A stretch of 64,000 bases of DNA, taken from the NCBI RefSeq assembly GCF_025137375.1, contig NZ_CP073720.1, forward strand, positions 3,496,501 through 3,560,500. Reading direction: 5' to 3'. The DNA comes from Dactylosporangium fulvum (GTDB taxonomy: Bacteria; Actinomycetota; Actinomycetes; Mycobacteriales; Micromonosporaceae). Shown here piece after piece: positions 61,012 to 64,000 of the stretch. The notes below the pieces were generated by a model. The model saw only the letters and a program-made list of their open reading frames with translations. It ran no database searches and was not told the origin of the DNA. Within the stretch, counting starts at the first letter, position 1. Each line of letters begins with the position of its first letter. The translations under genes and the position numbers were made by a program.

Positions 61012-62358
61012 CTACTCCAGGCCGTTCGCTCGGATTACGCCGGCGTACCAGCGGGCGCTGCGCTTCGGTGTGCGTCGCTGGGTCGGGTAGTCGACGTAGT
61101 AGATGCCGTACCGGACGCCGTAGCCGGAGGCCCATTCGAAGTTGTCCATGAATGACCACGGGAAGAAGCCGATGAGCGGTACGCCGCGGGTGAGCGCGTC
61201 GTGGGCAGCGCGGATGTGGCCGTCGAAGAAGGCGATCCGTTCGTCGTCGGCGATCTCGCCGTCGGGGCCGGCGTAGTCGTGCAGGGCCAGGCCGGTCTCG
61301 GTGACCACGAGGGGCAGCGGCGTGTACTCCTTCGCGACCCGGTCGAGGATCTCGGCGAGCCCTTCGGGGTGGATGCCGATGTCGGTCACGGTTGGGTGCT
61401 CGGGCGGGACCCGCCGCCAGCCGCGGACCGGGTCGGCCGGGTCGGCGGCGACGTGGTGGCGCTCGTAGTAGTTGACGCCGAAGAAGTCCAGGGGGGCCGC
61501 GATGAGCTGGAGGTCGCCGTCGCGGACGAAGCCGAAGTCGGTGACCGGCGCGTAGTGGGCGGCGGCGTCCTCGGGGTACGCGGCGCGGAACAGCGGGTCG
61601 AGGTACATCCGGTTCTCGTGCAGGTCGAGCCGGCGCGCGGCGGCCACGTCGGCGGGGTCGTCGCTCGCCGGGTGGACCGAGGTCAGGTTGCAGGTGATGC
61701 CGACCTGGCCGGTCGCGCCGCCGGCGCGCAGGGCGGCGACCGCCTTGCCGTGTGCCAGCAGCAGGTGGTGTACCGCGGTCACCGCGACCCGTTCGTCCCG
61801 CACGCCGGGCGCGTGGCGGCCCTCGAGGTGCCCGACGACGGCCGAGCAGTACGGCTCGTTCAACGTGAGCCAGTACGGCACCCGGTCGCCGAGCCGGCCG
61901 TGCACGACCGAGGCGTAGTCGGCGAAGTGCTCGGCGGTGTCGCGGTTGGCCCAGCCGCCGGTGTCCTGCAGGGCCTGCGGCAGGTCCCAGTGGTATAGCG
62001 TGAGCATCGGGGTGATCCCGCGCTCCAGCAGGCCGTCGACGAGCCGGTCGTAGAAGTCGAGGCCGGCCGGGTTGACCGGACCGGTGCCGGCCGGGATGAC
62101 GCGGGGCCAGGCGACCGAGAAGCGGTACGCCCCGACGCCGAGATCCCGCAGCAGGTCGAGGTCCTCGCGCCAGCGGTGGTAGTGGTCGCAGGCGATGTCG
62201 CCAGTGTCGCCGCGGAGCACCGCTCCGGGGGTGTGGCTGAAGGTGTCCCAGATGGACGATCCGCGGCCGTCTTCGGCGACGGCGCCCTCGATCTGGTACG
62301 CGGCGGTGGCCGCACCCCACAGAAAACCGTCGGGAAAACGTACGGAAGGCTCGGGCAT
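61012..62358 (-). CDS. GH1 family beta-glucosidase
   Basis: The 448-residue enzyme is a glycoside hydrolase family 1 TIM barrel. The acid/base is Glu168 in TLNEPY, the nucleophile Glu354 in VVTETGLALHDY, and other subsite residues are DGFLWGAATAAYQIEGAVAE, NYYERHHV and FPWSFMDNFEWASGYGVRYG. No signal peptide is seen, so it acts in the cytoplasm on imported beta-glycosides. ATG 62358 follows AAGGAACC. It lies 32 bp after the permease gene in the same direction, so it is the catabolic end of the sugar operon. The intergenic stretch 60771-61011 shows nothing recognisable. Confidence 0.97.
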   Translation of the reverse strand: MPEPSVRFPDGFLWGAATAAYQIEGAVAEDGRGSSIWDTFSHTPGAVLRGDTGDIACDHYHRWREDLDLLRDLGVGAYRFSVAWPRVIPAGTGPVNPAGLDFYDRLVDGLLERGITPMLTLYHWDLPQALQDTGGWANRDTAEHFADYASVVHGRLGDRVPYWLTLNEPYCSAVVGHLEGRHAPGVRDERVAVTAVHHLLLAHGKAVAALRAGGATGQVGITCNLTSVHPASDDPADVAAARRLDLHENRMYLDPLFRAAYPEDAAAHYAPVTDFGFVRDGDLQLIAAPLDFFGVNYYERHHVAADPADPVRGWRRVPPEHPTVTDIGIHPEGLAEILDRVAKEYTPLPLVVTETGLALHDYAGPDGEIADDERIAFFDGHIRAAHDALTRGVPLIGFFPWSFMDNFEWASGYGVRYGIYYVDYPTQRRTPKRSARWYAGVIRANGLE

Positions 62359-62390
62359 GGTGGTTCCTTGTGTTCGCAGGGATGGGCTGA

Positions 62391-63551
62391 CTAGTCGGCG
62401 GCGCCGCGGGCGAGGCGCCGGCGGCGGCTCACCGCGTCGAGCACGACGGCGACGACGAGGATGACGCCAGTGGCGACGTTTTTCACGGCGGCCGACTCGC
62501 CCAGCAGGTCGAGGCCGTTCTGCACGCTGCCGACGACGAGCGCGCCGAGGATCGCGTGGTAGATCCGGCCGCGGCCGCCGAAGAGGCTGGTCCCGCCGAT
62601 CACGGCCGCCGCGATCGCGTTGAGCTGCAGGGTCCCGCCGCCGAGCGCGTTAGAGGCGGAGAACTGCCGGGATGCTTCGACGACGCCGGCCAGGGCGGCG
62701 ATCGCGGAGACGAGCACGAAGACGATGACGACGGTCCGGGCGACCGGGATGCCGGCGCGGCGGGCCGCCTCCCGGTTGCCGCCGATCGCGGTGACGTGCC
62801 GGCCGAAGGTGGTCCCGGTCATCAGCACGCCCGCCCCGCCCGCCAGGGCCAGCAGGAGCACGAAGACCCAGGGGATGCCGAAATACGAGTTCAGCAGCCA
62901 CGTGACCGCGACAACGAGGACCGCCACACCGGACACCGCGATGGCCTCGGTGAGGCGCGTCGGGTTGGCCAGGCCGTGCCGGGCGCGGCGGGCGCGCCGC
63001 AGTGCCCGCAGGCCCGCGTAGCCCGCGACGACGAGCAGCGCGAGCACCCACCCGAAGGCCGGCACGACGTAGCTCGACGCGATCGACCGGATCGCGGTGT
63101 CCCGGATCGGGATCTGCCCGCCGTCGCCGACCAGGGCGAGCTGGGCACCCTGCCAGACGAGCAGGCCGGCGAGCGTGATGATGAACGACGGGATCGCCGC
63201 CGAGGTGATGACCAGGCCATGCACGAGGCCGACCGCGGCGCCGGTGAGCAGGGCCGCGGTCACGGCGAGCCAGGCGGGCGCACCGTGGTCGGCGATCAGC
63301 CGGGCCAGGACCGCTGCGCTGACGCCGGCGACGGCACCGACCGACAGGTCGATCTCGCCGAGGATGAGCACCATCACCATGCCGACCGCGAGCGTGCCGA
63401 GCACCGCGATCTGCAGCAGGAGGTTGGACAGGTTCCGCGCGGACAGGAAGTTGTCGTTGAGGGCCTGGAAGAGGCCCCAGACCAGGACCAGTCCGACCAG
63501 GACGGTGGTGGTTCCGGTCAGCCGGACGGCTGGCCTGCGCACAACGCTCAC
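62391..63551 (-). CDS. XylH/RbsC-type sugar ABC transporter permease
   Basis: The protein of about 386 residues has eight to ten membrane segments and the family motifs GMVMVLILGEIDLSVGAVAG, IGGNREAARRAGIPVARTVV and NAIAAAVIGGTSLFGGRGRI. GTG 63551 overlaps the stop of the ATPase gene (GTGA). It is somewhat longer than RbsC, like XylH. Together with the ATPase at 63548 and a binding protein presumably beyond the window edge, it would import a sugar that the GH1 enzyme cleaves or whose glycosides it processes. Confidence 0.94.
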   Translation of the reverse strand: MSVVRRPAVRLTGTTTVLVGLVLVWGLFQALNDNFLSARNLSNLLLQIAVLGTLAVGMVMVLILGEIDLSVGAVAGVSAAVLARLIADHGAPAWLAVTAALLTGAAVGLVHGLVITSAAIPSFIITLAGLLVWQGAQLALVGDGGQIPIRDTAIRSIASSYVVPAFGWVLALLVVAGYAGLRALRRARRARHGLANPTRLTEAIAVSGVAVLVVAVTWLLNSYFGIPWVFVLLLALAGGAGVLMTGTTFGRHVTAIGGNREAARRAGIPVARTVVIVFVLVSAIAALAGVVEASRQFSASNALGGGTLQLNAIAAAVIGGTSLFGGRGRIYHAILGALVVGSVQNGLDLLGESAAVKNVATGVILVVAVVLDAVSRRRRLARGAAD

Positions 63552-64000
63552 AGGCGTTCGTCCTTCCGCTCGCGGCTGCCGGTGATGGCGGCGACCACGT
63601 CGTCGGTGGTGTCGCGGCCGGGCCGGAACTCGCCGGCGTTGCGGCCGAGCCGGAGCACGGTGATCCGGTCGGCGACCGCGAAGACGTCGGCCATGTTGTG
63701 CGAGATGACCGCGACGGCCAGGCCGCGGTCGCGCAGGCGGCGGATGAGGTCGTACACCATGGCCGTCTGCGCCACTCCGAGCGCGGCGGTGGGCTCGTCG
63801 AGCAGCACGATCCGGGAGCCCCACAGCGCGGCCCGGCTGACCGCGATGGCCTGGCGCTGACCGCCGGACAGCGCCGCGACCGGCTTGTCGAGGTCCGGCA
63901 GGTGCGCCGCCAGGTCGGCGACGACCGCGGCGGCGTGCGCCTGCATCGCCTCCCGGTCCAGCAGTAGCGAACCCCGGCGCCGCCGCTCCCGGCCGAGGTA
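63548..64000 (-). CDS. Sugar ABC transporter ATPase (partial, C-terminal part)
   Basis: Only the last 150 codons are in the window; the frame is open to its right edge. They include the signature ALSGGQRQAIAVSRAALWG, Walker B IVLLDEPTAALG and H-loop VISHNMADVFAVADRITVL, followed by an Arg/Gly-rich tail. It is a XylG/FrcA-like single ABC domain ATPase with its stop coupled to the permease start. The Walker A lies outside the window. Confidence 0.94.
   Translation of the reverse strand, partial: YLGRERRRRGSLLLDREAMQAHAAAVVADLAAHLPDLDKPVAALSGGQRQAIAVSRAALWGSRIVLLDEPTAALGVAQTAMVYDLIRRLRDRGLAVAVISHNMADVFAVADRITVLRLGRNAGEFRPGRDTTDDVVAAITGSRERKDERL

Overview
The window is high-GC DNA (roughly 70%) with GTG and TTG starts, GTGA or ATGA start/stop overlaps, GC-rich third codon positions and regulators typical of soil actinobacteria (FadR/GntR, TetR, WYL, PadR, ECF with a SnoaL tail, a SARP remnant). 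A filamentous actinobacterium such as a member of Micromonosporaceae is likely; this is judged from gene style, not from a marker gene. No rRNA, tRNA or CRISPR array was found.

Left region (1-10 kb). The 3' end of a large NAD-glutamate dehydrogenase is followed by a fusion of a class-I glutamine amidotransferase to a glutamine synthetase-like ligase and by a FadR-type regulator. Facing them is a four-gene leftward operon: lipoprotein binding protein, RbsA-like double ATPase, RbsC-like permease, and a homologue of the large subunit of N,N-dimethylformamidase that keeps the Tyr/Tyr/Glu iron-ligand spacing. No small subunit gene is visible. I read this as an uncharacterised uptake and catabolic cluster for an amide or amine. 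It is the most interesting system in the window.

10-28 kb. Accessory genes (APH-like kinase, WYL regulator, low-GC epoxide hydrolase, MacB/FtsX exporter, methyltransferase, lipoprotein, aldo/keto reductase, IS701 transposase) lie among many broken mobile elements and gene stumps: IS5, TnpB/IS605, IS701, ISAs1, integrase, sensor kinase, beta-lactamase and an MFS half-gene. The exporter operon starts with a MauE-SARP chimera. Its permease stop codon is supplied by the end of an IS605-type element.

28-40 kb. This is a run of small regulator/target modules, most with a visible operator: TetR with MFS and esterase, TetR with a DHA2 exporter, TetR with a SnoaL protein, PadR with a membrane protein, and MarR with a monooxygenase. 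An ECF sigma factor faces a RibD-like reductase. Remnants of a TPR protein, an integrase, IS21 and a GNAT lie between them.

40-49 kb. A complete, tightly coupled NAD-dependent molybdenum formate dehydrogenase operon (lysR, fdsG, fdsB, fdsA, fdsD, moeA, fdhD). Formate is one product of a formamidase, so the two ends of the window could be linked metabolically; this is inference.

49-64 kb. Another mosaic: an orphan branched-chain amino-acid-type binding protein, a D-2-hydroxyacid dehydrogenase, a SnoaL_4 protein, a 500-bp MITE-like element with perfect 19-bp ends, a two-component system with a small membrane protein, and a scar in which cadD, an IS5 transposase, a serine recombinase and a TIGR04141-like gene are spliced together. 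An ArsR/SRPBCC/RibD-like operon and a sugar ABC transporter with a GH1 beta-glucosidase complete the window.
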